From an uncultured Lachnospiraceae bacterium (lineage in GTDB: Bacteria > Bacillota > Clostridia > Lachnospirales > Lachnospiraceae), in contig CAJTLB010000007.1 in assembly GCA_910577045.1 (NCBI GenBank), forward strand, positions 62,001 through 126,000: a DNA stretch of 64,000 bases, written 5' to 3'. Positions 9,402 to 19,079 of the stretch are shown here, piece by piece; within the stretch, counting starts at the first letter, position 1; each line of letters begins with the position of its first letter. Position numbers and translations under genes: made by a program. Below the pieces are notes generated by a model. That model was not told where the DNA came from. It was given only the letters and a program-made list of their open reading frames with translations, and did not search any database.

Positions 9402-9646
9402 TCAACAAAATAAAAGAAATTCTGCTGCTTTTGGTGGATATGGAAGATAATGTGGAACTGGGTGAAGATGATATTCTGAATGACGGAGAGTGGGGAATTG
9501 ATTCGCTGATTATGGTTCAAATCATTGTAGAGATAGAGCGTGCATTTGATATTAAAATTGAAGATGAGTATTTAAGTATGGACTTTTTATCTACCATTGG
9601 TTCGATTGCCGATTTTGTAATGGAGGAAAAGTCAAAGGATGCCTAA
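9383..9646 (+). CDS. Acyl-carrier-related protein of the peptide maturation cluster
   Basis: This 87-residue acidic protein has the four-helix acyl-carrier pattern and the phosphopantetheine site GIDSLIMV with Ser41. AGAGAGG precedes the start. It overlaps both neighbours, a radical SAM protein on each side. Carrier proteins hold an acyl group as a thioester on a phosphopantetheine arm. From memory, acyl-carrier-related proteins of this kind mark CLI_3235-type peptide maturation systems. Its presence implies that an acyl or aminoacyl group is delivered to the peptide or to an intermediate, or that the fold is used only as a scaffold. A BtrH-like acyltransferase remnant 7 kb downstream fits the first idea. 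No loading enzyme is seen nearby. Confidence 0.85.
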   Translation: MDRQEVVNKIKEILLLLVDMEDNVELGEDDILNDGEWGIDSLIMVQIIVEIERAFDIKIEDEYLSMDFLSTIGSIADFVMEEKSKDA

Positions 9647-11759
9647 CTCGGATAAAACTTTGATAGAGGTCAAAAAAGGGAAGCTATCTTTTTGTGAACA
9701 AACACGGATATCAGGTGGGGATATGGAAAAGAAGACGGAGCTTGTTCAACAATATTTATATAATGAATACAGCTCCTGTGAAGAAATAAAAATTACTTAT
9801 GACAACTATAAGTCTGTGATTCAGGATATAGAAATAAGAGCTTTTTTTGAGGAATTATATCTGGCGGAGATAGAGAAACCGGATTATCACATTAAGTTTT
9901 TATTTATGATGGCATTCAGCAGTCAGGGATATAATTTCGGACAGTTTCGATTAATGTCTCATCTTTTAAAACTGGGGTATGACAGAGAGAATGTAAAAAT
10001 ATTTCCTATGCTTTTAAAGAACGGAGAATATGAATACAATCAAAATGATTTGGAAACAGTGCTTTGCGAATATCAGCCAAACTATGTCTGTGAAACAGGC
10101 TATGTGGGATGGGAGATAGAAATATTAAAATTAAACAGGTTTATCAGAACTCACAGTAATGCGCTTATTATGACAGGCGGTCCATTTACTTCCTCACATT
10201 TTGAATTTTGCAATCAAAAACTGGGTACGGATATTATTTTCTTTGGACATGGCGAATATGTATTTGAGGCTTTTTTAAAGTCCTGTCAAAGAGAAAAGAG
10301 CCTGTTGCCTGATATAAAACAGATTCCGGGAGTTGTTTATGCAAACAGCACATCAGAACATATCGATTTGACAAAGCATGGAATTGTAAATAAATATATG
10401 GATTTTCTGTATTGGGACTATGATTTGCTGTACGACCTGTATCAGATTGCTCCGGTGGTTAATTTATTTACATCTGAGGAATGTAAAGGAAACTGTATCT
10501 TTTGTTATCGGCAGTCTTATTTGAAAGATAACACAATGAGCAATCGGGAATTGTTAAAGAGATTATCGGTTATTGTAAATCTTCCATGTTTTCATAAGCC
10601 AGATAATACGGTTTTTATCCGTTTTTTTGATGACGACTTTTTTGCAAATGAGAAAAGAGATGTTTCGTTTCTAAAAGAATTATCCGGTGTTCTTTCAGAC
10701 AGGGTAAGGATTTTTGAGCTGACTTTTTCGATTCGTTCTGTAAACCGGCTGGGCCAGTTATATGGAGATACGGTTTATCAGGTATTAAAGAAACTGAATT
10801 TAAAACGGGTTACAATTGGAGTCGATGGATTTAATAACAGAGATTTGAAAAGGTTAAGAAAAGGATATGATATTGACCGTGTATTTCATGTAATTAAAAA
10901 ATTCAGTGCTTATGATATACCTGTATTGATGTATGCTATTTTAACAACATTTGAGACAGATTACAGAGATTTGTTTGAATCCTTATTCAATATGCTGAAA
11001 CTGGCAGTCAATCACGGAGTGTATATTGGACCGGCAATTACTCCATGTATCTGTGTACACAGCGGCAATAAAAAGTTATATCCGCAGTTTCAGGGAGAAA
11101 ACAATATTTATTTAAATGCAGATACAATCGATGATTCGGATGAAAATGAAATTAAAATCATGTCCGCACAGATTTTGCCAAAGGATTCCTTTGTAAGATG
11201 GTATTTAACCGGTATTTCCACACCGACAGAGATGGAGTCTGCGTATATTCTTCCGTTAATGTGCAAATATATGGAGGATTTGGCTGTGGCTTCTAATCTT
11301 TTGCATAAACTGATTTATAAAGAAGGTTACCGGCAGAAAATGACAATGGTTTTACAAAAATTAAAGCAAAGGTATCTTGGCCAGTTAGAGAAGAAAAATC
11401 TGTGGAAGGGAAGCAGAATACAAAACTTAAACAAAGAACATAAAATTCAGAGAAACATAAGAGATGTGAAAACTTACATTGAAATATTGGAAGATGATAG
11501 CAGAATTTATGAAGAATATAATACTATGAAAGAAATCTTTTTTCAATACAGAGAGTTTTGTATAAAGCAAAACAGGGATAACAGTGATTCCAGTTTGGCG
11601 GGCGGGATTATGAGATTGTCGGCATTGCCGGTTCGTTTATTTTTAAAAAAATCTGAGTGTGATTTTGTGGAATCTGAATCCTGTGCGGAGCTGATTGCAA
11701 ATATTCGGATAACAGAAGAAGAGTATCACATATTTGAAAGATTAAAAGTTTTTCAGTAA
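9639..11759 (+). CDS. B12-binding-domain radical SAM protein, long form
   Basis: This 706-residue protein starts inside the end of the acyl-carrier gene. Residues ~85-220 form a cobalamin-binding-type domain (TGGPFTSS, GHGEYVFEAFL), again without a clear DxHxxG. The radical SAM motif is C282, C286, C289 (CKGNCIFC). The barrel follows to ~residue 480. A long C-terminal extension of ~220 residues rich in charged helices has no assignment. Such class B-like enzymes perform methylations or ring rearrangements. Pairing with the 465-residue protein and the carrier protein between them suggests one multi-enzyme step. The product cannot be predicted. Confidence 0.75.
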   Translation: MPNSDKTLIEVKKGKLSFCEQTRISGGDMEKKTELVQQYLYNEYSSCEEIKITYDNYKSVIQDIEIRAFFEELYLAEIEKPDYHIKFLFMMAFSSQGYNFGQFRLMSHLLKLGYDRENVKIFPMLLKNGEYEYNQNDLETVLCEYQPNYVCETGYVGWEIEILKLNRFIRTHSNALIMTGGPFTSSHFEFCNQKLGTDIIFFGHGEYVFEAFLKSCQREKSLLPDIKQIPGVVYANSTSEHIDLTKHGIVNKYMDFLYWDYDLLYDLYQIAPVVNLFTSEECKGNCIFCYRQSYLKDNTMSNRELLKRLSVIVNLPCFHKPDNTVFIRFFDDDFFANEKRDVSFLKELSGVLSDRVRIFELTFSIRSVNRLGQLYGDTVYQVLKKLNLKRVTIGVDGFNNRDLKRLRKGYDIDRVFHVIKKFSAYDIPVLMYAILTTFETDYRDLFESLFNMLKLAVNHGVYIGPAITPCICVHSGNKKLYPQFQGENNIYLNADTIDDSDENEIKIMSAQILPKDSFVRWYLTGISTPTEMESAYILPLMCKYMEDLAVASNLLHKLIYKEGYRQKMTMVLQKLKQRYLGQLEKKNLWKGSRIQNLNKEHKIQRNIRDVKTYIEILEDDSRIYEEYNTMKEIFFQYREFCIKQNRDNSDSSLAGGIMRLSALPVRLFLKKSECDFVESESCAELIANIRITEEEYHIFERLKVFQ

Positions 11760-11771
11760 AAGGAGGTTTCG

Positions 11772-13040
11772 ATGAGATTATCAAATTATAATTATATAAA
11801 GAAGGATGGAGAAAATCAGTTTATCTATAATACATTATCCAACCGTATTGTAAAGCTTTCTGATTTTAGTGATATTACTTATATACAAAATAAAGAGTTT
11901 GAAAAAATTTCAGAGCACAAATTCAATTTATTAAAAGAAGCGGGGATTGTCACCGATTTGTCTGTGGAAGATGAATACGGATTATGCAATGATTCTTATT
12001 TTGGCAAGGTATACAGCGGGGTCCTTGATATTACGCTTATTACTACCACCGCATGTAATTTCAGATGTAAGTATTGCGCGCAGACACATACCAGTCATGT
12101 AATGCCAAAGGAAGTATATGAAAATTTAATCAAATATATTATAAAGCATATTTATGAATTTCATACCCTGAAGCTGGTATTGTTTGGCGGTGAGCCTACG
12201 CTGGCGTTTTCCAATTATATTGATTATCTGGACAGGATTTTAGATATCTGCAGATTTTATAAAAAGAAATTTTCGGGTGTGATGATATCAAATGCTTATT
12301 TGCTGGATGATAAGATGTTAAGAGAGCTCTATAAAAGAAATATTACACAATACCAGATTACAGTGGATGGAAGCCCTGAAAATCACGATGAATGTCGTGT
12401 TCTGGCAGATGGTTCGGGAACCTTTCAGACAGTATACAACAATTTATTAAATATGCTGGAAGCCAAAGAATTAAAGCGGTTAAATGTTGCAATCCGGATT
12501 AATACCACAAAAGAGCTGCTGGAGGATATTGATTCATGGGCGCCGTTATATGAACCTTTTTCAAAGGACAAACGTTTTTTGATTAATCTTGGTGTTGTTG
12601 AGGACAGAGGAGGAGAGGCGATTCGCTCTTTTCACAAGGAGTTAATCAATGAAACAGACAATATCTACAAAACGGCAAAAGATTCTCTGGCAGAGCACAG
12701 ATTTTATGAAGATTTCTTATGTCCCAATTATTTTGTCTGCAAGGAAATTAATAAAATGGCTTTTGCGCTCGATTATAACGGGGACGTTCGTACCTGTTCA
12801 AAAATATATACAGATAATGTAAAGGGGGTTTTAAATAAAAAAGGAATCATAGAAGTCAACGACAAGTTTAAACAGTTTTATCTTAAAACCAATACGGCAT
12901 GTCAGGGTTGTGTTTTTGAACCGCTTTGTCAGGGAAAGAGCTGTGGATTGAAAAATGTCTGTGATAAGGAGCATATTGAAATAATGGTGAATGATTACAT
13001 AGAGAAACAGGCAAAACAAACAGCATATCAGGATATTTAA
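11772..13040 (+). CDS. Radical SAM/SPASM peptide maturase 2
   Basis: This 422-residue protein starts at MRLSNYNYIKK behind AAAAGGAGG, 12 bp after the previous stop. Its N-terminal ~80 residues align by eye with those of the maturase at 4870 (LSNYN, NTxxN), so the two are paralogues with the same recognition domain. The cluster motif is C95, C99, C102 (CNFRCKYC), followed by LFGGEPT. The C-terminal SPASM part has CQGCVFEPLCQGKSC. Two diverged copies suggest either two different bonds in one precursor or a heteromeric maturase. A single short precursor with three cysteines is visible for both. Confidence 0.85.
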   Translation: MRLSNYNYIKKDGENQFIYNTLSNRIVKLSDFSDITYIQNKEFEKISEHKFNLLKEAGIVTDLSVEDEYGLCNDSYFGKVYSGVLDITLITTTACNFRCKYCAQTHTSHVMPKEVYENLIKYIIKHIYEFHTLKLVLFGGEPTLAFSNYIDYLDRILDICRFYKKKFSGVMISNAYLLDDKMLRELYKRNITQYQITVDGSPENHDECRVLADGSGTFQTVYNNLLNMLEAKELKRLNVAIRINTTKELLEDIDSWAPLYEPFSKDKRFLINLGVVEDRGGEAIRSFHKELINETDNIYKTAKDSLAEHRFYEDFLCPNYFVCKEINKMAFALDYNGDVRTCSKIYTDNVKGVLNKKGIIEVNDKFKQFYLKTNTACQGCVFEPLCQGKSCGLKNVCDKEHIEIMVNDYIEKQAKQTAYQDI

Positions 13041-13061
13041 TTTTTGCATGAGGTAATGAGA

Positions 13062-14828
13062 ATGAAAAAAAAATCAATGTTATCTACTATTTATAAAAAC
13101 AATATTATTTTACTGGCAATCTATATTATTTTCAGTGTACTGGCAGGTGTTGTGCTTTCTGTTTCAACCAATGTGAGAACTGAGTTTATAGATTCCTTAG
13201 TCAATAATGACAGTCGAAATATACCTGTAAGTTTAATAAAAAATGTCTGTACTATTTTTTTATATTCTTATCTTATTCCTTTTGTCCTGATTTTTGTGGG
13301 AAGGAATATACAAAAAAGAATCTCTTTATATGTAGACCATATCATTAACCGGAAAAAGGTGTTTATTCCATATCATTATTTTGAAAAACAGGAAATAAAT
13401 GACCAGATAAATTTATTAAATGATGCATCCGTACAGGTCTGGAATTTTATCAGAGGCTGTATCAATCTGGCGGGTTATGTGATTGAAAGTATTTTTATGT
13501 TTGCAATTATTGCACAGTTAGGAATGTTAAATAGTCTGATTATTATTCTGTTTTCTATTCCGGTGGTCTTTTATTCTGTCAAGTCTGGAATGATGTATTA
13601 TGATACATGGTCAAGAACAGCCAAACTGCGCAGGCACAGTGATTATATCAGAGATATTCTTCTGGACAAAACCTATGCTCAGGAAAGGATTCTGTTTCAT
13701 TATTCTCCCTATTTTCAGAAAATCTGGAAAAAGGAATATTCTGAAATTCGCAGTACCTCTATTAAAGAAGAGTTAAAGGGAGCAAAAAGAATTCAGATTT
13801 GTGGAGCAGTCTTTTGCATTTATATGGCAATTTTATTATATATTTTGGTTTCTGAATTAAAAGATGGTAGTATCAGTGTCGGTTTTGCGGTGTCCATTAT
13901 TTCCATACTTCCGGTTTTTCTGAATAATTTAATGGCAAGGGCCTCACAGGAAATCAATGGAATTGTAAGGGCGAAAAAATCAATCAGCACACTGGACAGC
14001 TTTCTGAAGATGGAAGAAGTAAACTATGATAAAAAGGTTTCGGTTACTGACTTTAAAGTGATTGAGTTAAAGCACGTCTGGTTCCGGTATCCAAATTCGG
14101 AAAAATGGGTGATAAAAGATGTCAGTATGAAGATTGAAAAGAACAGGCATTATTCTATTGTAGGTGAAAATGGTGCAGGAAAAACTACGCTTGTGAATTT
14201 ATTGATGGGCTTATATAAACCGGAAAAGGGAGAGATTCTAATAGACGGAAAAAATTTGAATGATTTTAGTGAAGCTGAAATAAGAAGTATATTTTCTGCA
14301 TTGACACAGGAGCCTCAAAGATATGAAACAGTTGTGGCCGAAAATATAGGAATTGGAGATATAGACAGAGTGCATGATTCTCATGCAATTGCCGAGGTAG
14401 CCAAATCCATTCAGATTGATGAGTTTATAAACGCTTTACCAAATCAGTACGATACGGTATTGGGGACAATGTTTACGGGTGGAATTAATTTATCAGGAGG
14501 TGAGTGGAAAAAACTCAGTCTTTCAAGACTTCTGATGTCAAAAACACTGGTAAAGATTCTGGATGAACCAACTGCTTCCATGGACCCGAAGTTTGAAAAA
14601 TGGATTTCCGAATATTTTGATAAAATCATGAAAAATCAGACATGTTTTGTAGTTTCACACCGGCTGGCCTTTAGTAAAAATGTGGACCAGATTCTGGTAT
14701 TTGACAATGGAGAGATATGTGAAATGGGCAGTCACGAAAAATTAATGGAACAGCAAGGTATATATTATAAAATGTATACCACTCAGCAATCAATGTATGA
14801 AGATGACGTACTAAGTTCTGCAACATAA
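13062..14828 (+). CDS. ABC exporter 1 of the RiPP cluster
   Basis: ATG 13062 is chosen because GAGGT (13050-13054) sits seven bases upstream. The ~588-residue protein has an N-terminal six-helix transmembrane domain and a C-terminal ATPase with Walker A GENGAGKTT, signature INLSGGEWKK, Walker B ILDEPTASMDP and switch SHR. There is no C39 peptidase domain, which fits leader removal by another protease, such as the clustered subtilase. It lies 21 bp before a second exporter, and the pair could act as a heterodimer. The likely cargo is the modified peptide. Confidence 0.85.
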   Translation: MKKKSMLSTIYKNNIILLAIYIIFSVLAGVVLSVSTNVRTEFIDSLVNNDSRNIPVSLIKNVCTIFLYSYLIPFVLIFVGRNIQKRISLYVDHIINRKKVFIPYHYFEKQEINDQINLLNDASVQVWNFIRGCINLAGYVIESIFMFAIIAQLGMLNSLIIILFSIPVVFYSVKSGMMYYDTWSRTAKLRRHSDYIRDILLDKTYAQERILFHYSPYFQKIWKKEYSEIRSTSIKEELKGAKRIQICGAVFCIYMAILLYILVSELKDGSISVGFAVSIISILPVFLNNLMARASQEINGIVRAKKSISTLDSFLKMEEVNYDKKVSVTDFKVIELKHVWFRYPNSEKWVIKDVSMKIEKNRHYSIVGENGAGKTTLVNLLMGLYKPEKGEILIDGKNLNDFSEAEIRSIFSALTQEPQRYETVVAENIGIGDIDRVHDSHAIAEVAKSIQIDEFINALPNQYDTVLGTMFTGGINLSGGEWKKLSLSRLLMSKTLVKILDEPTASMDPKFEKWISEYFDKIMKNQTCFVVSHRLAFSKNVDQILVFDNGEICEMGSHEKLMEQQGIYYKMYTTQQSMYEDDVLSSAT

Positions 14829-14848
14829 TGTGAAAGGTAGGGTGAATC

Positions 14849-16564
14849 ATGAAACAGATGTCTTATATATGGAAAACAATATCAATTATATATAAGGAAA
14901 ATAAAGTGCATTTAATAGCAGGTATTTTTCTGCTTTTATTAGTTGCCACATTTCCATTTATAAAATTAGTTTCTATCAATTTATTAGTTGATGAAATATC
15001 AAAAGAGGTCTTTGACTATTCTAAAATTTTATTTTTAATTTTGTTTTTCTGCGTTTCCTTATTTATCAGCAATTCGGCTTCTTTTGTAAATTTATTGGGC
15101 TCCTACTTGTGGATAACAGCAGAGATTGCATTGCAAAACGTAATTATTAAAACAACTGCAAAAAAATCCCTGGCTTTTTTTGATAATGCAGAGGACTGCA
15201 AAAAACTGGACAAGGCAAAAGAAGGATATGGAAGTGCAGTAGGAGTAACAATGATGTTTATTTCTACCTTCTTTATATCCTTTGCCTCCTTTATAATGAT
15301 ACTGTCCTATCTGGCGCAGATTAATCCCAAAATGGTTTTGGTTCTGTTTATTATTATTCCTATTAAGGTGGTTTCTTCTTTAAAGGTTATGAAGGAAGCG
15401 CAAAAACTTCGGGATGAGCAGACAGAGGACAGAATGAAGGTGCAAAAGTATGCAGGCTATATTTCCAGTAAGGATTCCAAGATATTTATGGCATCAGACT
15501 TTTTTCTGAAAAAATGGTATCGTATCTATTTCAAAATGGTAAATAAAGGAAATCAGGTAAGTAATAAAAATTTGCTGATTGATTTGTTTTCAAACTGTGT
15601 GATGTATTTTTGTTATGTTGCAATTATATATATAACTATTATTTACGGAAATAATGATTTGGGTCAGATGGTGGTTTTGTTTGTAGCAATGGAGACCATT
15701 TTTAACAATATTAATGCAATTGTTTCACAACTGTGTGATTTGATGCAAAATACGTTTCTTTCCAATGATTTATACAATTATATTGAAGATACTTCCAATG
15801 AACATATTGAAAAGAGCATTGACAGCGAGGATGGTATTTCTTTAAAGGAAGTAACCTATTCCTATGCAAACAGTTCAAAAAAGGCATTGAAAAATATTAC
15901 ATTAAATATAAAGCCAAAAGAAAATATTGCCATAGTAGGTAAAAACGGGGCCGGGAAAAGCACACTGATAAAGTTAATCAGTGGTTTATATCAACCGACC
16001 AGCGGTTCTATAAAATATGGCTGTAACTATGGATTTACGGAAGAAAGCTATGATAATATTTCCATTATGCCGCAGGAGGTTGTATTGTATAACCTGACAC
16101 TGGGTGAAAATATAGGCATCAGTCATATGGAGCAAATGGAAAATTCAGAGAAAATAAAAAAGATATTGGTAAATGTTTTTGGGATAAATAAATTTAACAA
16201 ATTTATCAACGGCATAGATACTGTGATAGGAAAAGAATTTGGCGGAATCGATTTGTCGGGAGGAGAAAAGCAGAGAATTTCCTATGGACGTACTTTGTTC
16301 CGGCCACATACAATGGTATTTTTGGATGAACCGACTGCAGCTGTTGACCCTTTGACAGAGGAAAAAATATATCAGGAATTTATAGAAATCAGCAAAGATA
16401 AAACGACTTTTTTTATTACACATCGACTGGCTTCGGTAAGATTTGCAGACAGAATTATTGTTATGGATGAGGGAAGAATTGTGGAGCAGGGAACACATAA
16501 CGAACTTATGAATATGAACGGTTTGTATTCTGAAATATATCAATTACAAAAGCAAAGTTTTTAA
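14849..16564 (+). CDS. ABC exporter 2 of the RiPP cluster
   Basis: This 571-residue protein has the same half-transporter build: about six membrane helices, then Walker A GKNGAGKST, signature DLSGGEKQR, Walker B FLDEPTAAVDP and THR switch. The start follows GGTAGGGTG. Both ATPase sites look complete in both exporters, so homodimers are also possible. It is the last intact gene of the cluster; 20 bp later the decayed BtrH-like gene begins behind its own AAGGAGG. Function is inferred from position: export of the mature peptide or self-protection. Confidence 0.85.
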   Translation: MKQMSYIWKTISIIYKENKVHLIAGIFLLLLVATFPFIKLVSINLLVDEISKEVFDYSKILFLILFFCVSLFISNSASFVNLLGSYLWITAEIALQNVIIKTTAKKSLAFFDNAEDCKKLDKAKEGYGSAVGVTMMFISTFFISFASFIMILSYLAQINPKMVLVLFIIIPIKVVSSLKVMKEAQKLRDEQTEDRMKVQKYAGYISSKDSKIFMASDFFLKKWYRIYFKMVNKGNQVSNKNLLIDLFSNCVMYFCYVAIIYITIIYGNNDLGQMVVLFVAMETIFNNINAIVSQLCDLMQNTFLSNDLYNYIEDTSNEHIEKSIDSEDGISLKEVTYSYANSSKKALKNITLNIKPKENIAIVGKNGAGKSTLIKLISGLYQPTSGSIKYGCNYGFTEESYDNISIMPQEVVLYNLTLGENIGISHMEQMENSEKIKKILVNVFGINKFNKFINGIDTVIGKEFGGIDLSGGEKQRISYGRTLFRPHTMVFLDEPTAAVDPLTEEKIYQEFIEISKDKTTFFITHRLASVRFADRIIVMDEGRIVEQGTHNELMNMNGLYSEIYQLQKQSF

Positions 16565-16583
16565 AAACAGACAAGGAGGATTT

Positions 16584-17890
16584 ATGGATAATATAATTCA
16601 CGTAATAGAGCATAACAGCAACCAGCTGCGCTTGTATGTTCCGATGTGTTTTGAAAATGCATTAATAAGCTATTCCAAGACAATGAACGAGAACTACAAA
16701 GCGGCATTTATAGATTACTGGAATTTTTTATTTTACAGAGAGGCAGATAATACGTTCTGTGATTCTAATGATAAACAGGAATAATATTCTGAAGGTGAAG
16801 AGGAGCTATCAAATGATTTGTCTTATGAACAGGGACATAAGGCAGGAAAATTAAGCAGATATATTGGTGTATATGAAAACTGTTTTGAAGGTATAGAAAA
16901 ATACTGTGGAGTGAAAATTGAAAGAATCAGTGATTTTAAATTTGAAGAATTGTTTGCATTTATAAAAGAAAACTTGAAAAGGAATATGACAACTCTTCTT
17001 CACACAGATACTTATTATTTGCCATGGAATAAGACTTTTTTGGAAAAGACCACACAACTCATATATCACAGATTTGTGGATATGATGAGGAAAAGGACAA
17101 ATTTGCTGTTGCAGATCAGGATTTTCCAAATCAGGTATTTTATTTAAATTCAGGGCAGTTGGAATCCGCATGTAAATATTATTTTCGTTTTGAAAGAGTA
17201 GAAAATTACAAAAAGAAAAGTGCAATCGAACTTCTTTCTGAATTTATACAAAATTCGGATAGTAAATTTGAGGATTTAAAAAATAATATTATTGAGTTTG
17301 CAGAAAAATTCAGGATAGAATTTTCACCAGAAGAAGAATTTGACTCTCCTTTGGGAGCAGACGAGGTGCTTGATTCGCAATTTATTGGAACACTCAGGGA
17401 GATAATAAAAGGGAGAAATCTTTTTATGGATTTTCTTGATGATGTGTCTGCAAAATCGGAGACAGATTTCAGTGATGTGATTCAGGGATTATTTGTATCT
17501 GCCAGCAAGTGGAATCATATTATAAATGTACTTGTAAAATATGCAATTGTTGGATGGGAGTCCGATATCAATCATAAAATTTCGAATGTAATCAGGGAAA
17601 GTGCCGAAATAGAATATTCTATCTATAAATTATTAAAAGAAAAAATTTTAAACAGTGGTAAGAAAGAAAAAACAGCCAAGACAGAGCTTTTGTGGTCAAA
17701 TAAGTATTATTTTGTTCCTCTGAAGCAACACTGCAACAATAAAGGGATTCTTTGCGATATAAAAGATGAACAAAAAAACACATTCTTGCTGGTTTAACCA
17801 ATACAGGGGAAGTTCTGGTATTATCAGACCAATATAAGAACAAAAAAGTTTCCATGCCAGATGTGGAGTATTTGTTAACCATTGATGACG
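16584..17890 (+). pseudogene. BtrH-like (BtrH N-terminal/DUF4872) protein, decayed
   Basis: A perfect AAGGAGGA site precedes ATG 16584. The first 66 codons contain the BtrH-type N-terminal CF motif (MCFENALISY). An in-frame TAA at 16782 is followed in the same frame by YSEGEEELSNDLSYEQGHKAG. Near 17055-17085 the frame shifts; the correct frame then reads DYDEEKDKFAVADQDFPNQV and runs on to 17797. A further shift at an A7 run near 17773 restores GLTNTGEVLVLSDQYKNKK. BtrH transfers an acyl group from a carrier protein to an aminoglycoside in butirosin synthesis. A relative beside a carrier protein suggests an acyl-transfer step, now lost or altered here. The 3' end abuts a truncated convergent TetR gene. 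Confidence 0.65.
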
Positions 17891-17892
17891 AA

Positions 17893-18295
17893 TATAATCA
17901 TTTTGTATGGATAAAAGAATTTGTTCATAGCTTTCATCTATCAAAGGAAGTACATCTGATAAATCAGGAAGTTGTTTATGTTCTGTCATAAAAAGGAGCT
18001 GAAACAGCTTGGGTTCTTTTACAGAGAAAAGAATATATTGTGTTCCAACACCTTTGAAAGGGTGTTTTTCAGATAATCCTTTTTGAACATATTCTTTATA
18101 TACTTTTTTTACTGCTTCCATTACAGACTGCTGCACTTCTTCCATATTTTGAAAAACTGTAAAAATTGGTCTTGCCGAGCTGCCCAGTTTAGTTCCCAGT
18201 GCTCTTGAAGTCAAAGTGTCAAAGCCTTCTGTTCTGACAATGTTTAACGCAGCTTCTATAATTTCTTCTTTTGAAAATTTTGCTTTTGGCGGCAT
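17893..18295 (-). pseudogene. TetR/AcrR-family regulator, C-terminally truncated
   Basis: The gene reads leftward from ATG 18295 behind AGAGGAT. Residues 1-~134 are a normal TetR protein: an N-terminal helix-turn-helix (KEEIIEAALNIVRTEGFDTL) and the ligand-domain segment KLFQLLFMTEHKQ. After about 17893 the frame stays open to 17696, but the added residues are antisense to the BtrH-like gene and not TetR-like. The expected final ~60 residues are missing. A rearrangement junction at ~17.89 kb therefore clipped both convergent genes. Loss of the ligand/dimer region should inactivate the repressor. Confidence 0.7.
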
Positions 18296-18560
18296 TTTAT
18301 ATCCTCTTTTTTATTAAATCAATTGTTTTAAATCGTACGATTTTGATTATAGCAAAAGCAACCTTAAAAGTTAAGAGAAAGCTTTCATAGATAAAAAACA
18401 AGCTGTCAAAATATTATCCAAATTTGAAAATTTTAAATATTGTAAAAATATCGATAATAAAACAGGCAGCAAAAAAGTATCTGTTGTCTATTGACTTTTA
18501 AGATTATTCCTTTAATATAGTTAAAGCAGTATTATTTTGAATGAAATGGAGATAAAATTT

Positions 18561-19069
18561 ATGATAAAACAAATTTATTATGTAAAAGTAATATGTGGAA
18601 TACTGGGGTGTACGTTTCTTTTAAATGGCTGTTCTAATAACAGTGAAAAAGAAAAAATATTGTTTTAAAAAATGAAAAAACAGAGCAATCTGAAATGAAG
18701 GTAAATAACAGTCTGACAGAAGGAGGTACAGAAACTATTTTTGAAAATGCCTCATCAGAATCAAAGATAACAGAAGCAGACTGGTCAGAATATTTTAATG
18801 GTTTTAATGGAGCTGCCGTTATTTATGATGTTTCTAATATGAAATATACAATATTCAACAACGAGATTGCTTTGGCTCAACGTTCACCATGTTCAACGTT
18901 CAAAATCATTTCTTCTCTGATTGCACTGGAAAATGGAATTATTAAACCGGATGATTCTATTCGTGCATGGAGTGGAGAGGTGTTCTGGAATGAAGACTGG
19001 AATCATGACATTAACTTTGATGAAGCATTTCGCAAGTCCTGTGTCTGGTATTTTAGGCAAGTGATAGAT
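18561..19069 (+). pseudogene. Class D beta-lactamase (CDD-like lipoprotein), frameshifted and cut by an IS
   Basis: ATG 18561 behind GGAGAT starts a lipoprotein signal with the lipobox LLNGC. A one-base shift in the A-rich run near 18650 leads to the frame containing NGAAVIYD and SPCSTFKIISSLIAL, in which STFK is the catalytic Ser-x-x-Lys of class D beta-lactamases. SCVWYFRQVID supplies the SxV-region motif. The coding sequence ends at VID (19069), where an IS3-family element begins; the KTG half is gone. The build resembles the membrane-anchored CDD enzymes of Clostridioides. It cannot give resistance in this form. Confidence 0.8.
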
Positions 19070-19079
19070 TGGACTATAG

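Noticed and set aside
13041..13061. Possible extra start TTG 13044 for the first ABC exporter, adding six residues.
   Set aside because: No RBS precedes it; the GAGGT spacing favours ATG 13062.
17696..17892. C-terminal extension of the TetR reading frame.
   Set aside because: The residues do not resemble the TetR ligand domain and are antisense to the BtrH-like gene; the real gene is truncated at about 17893.
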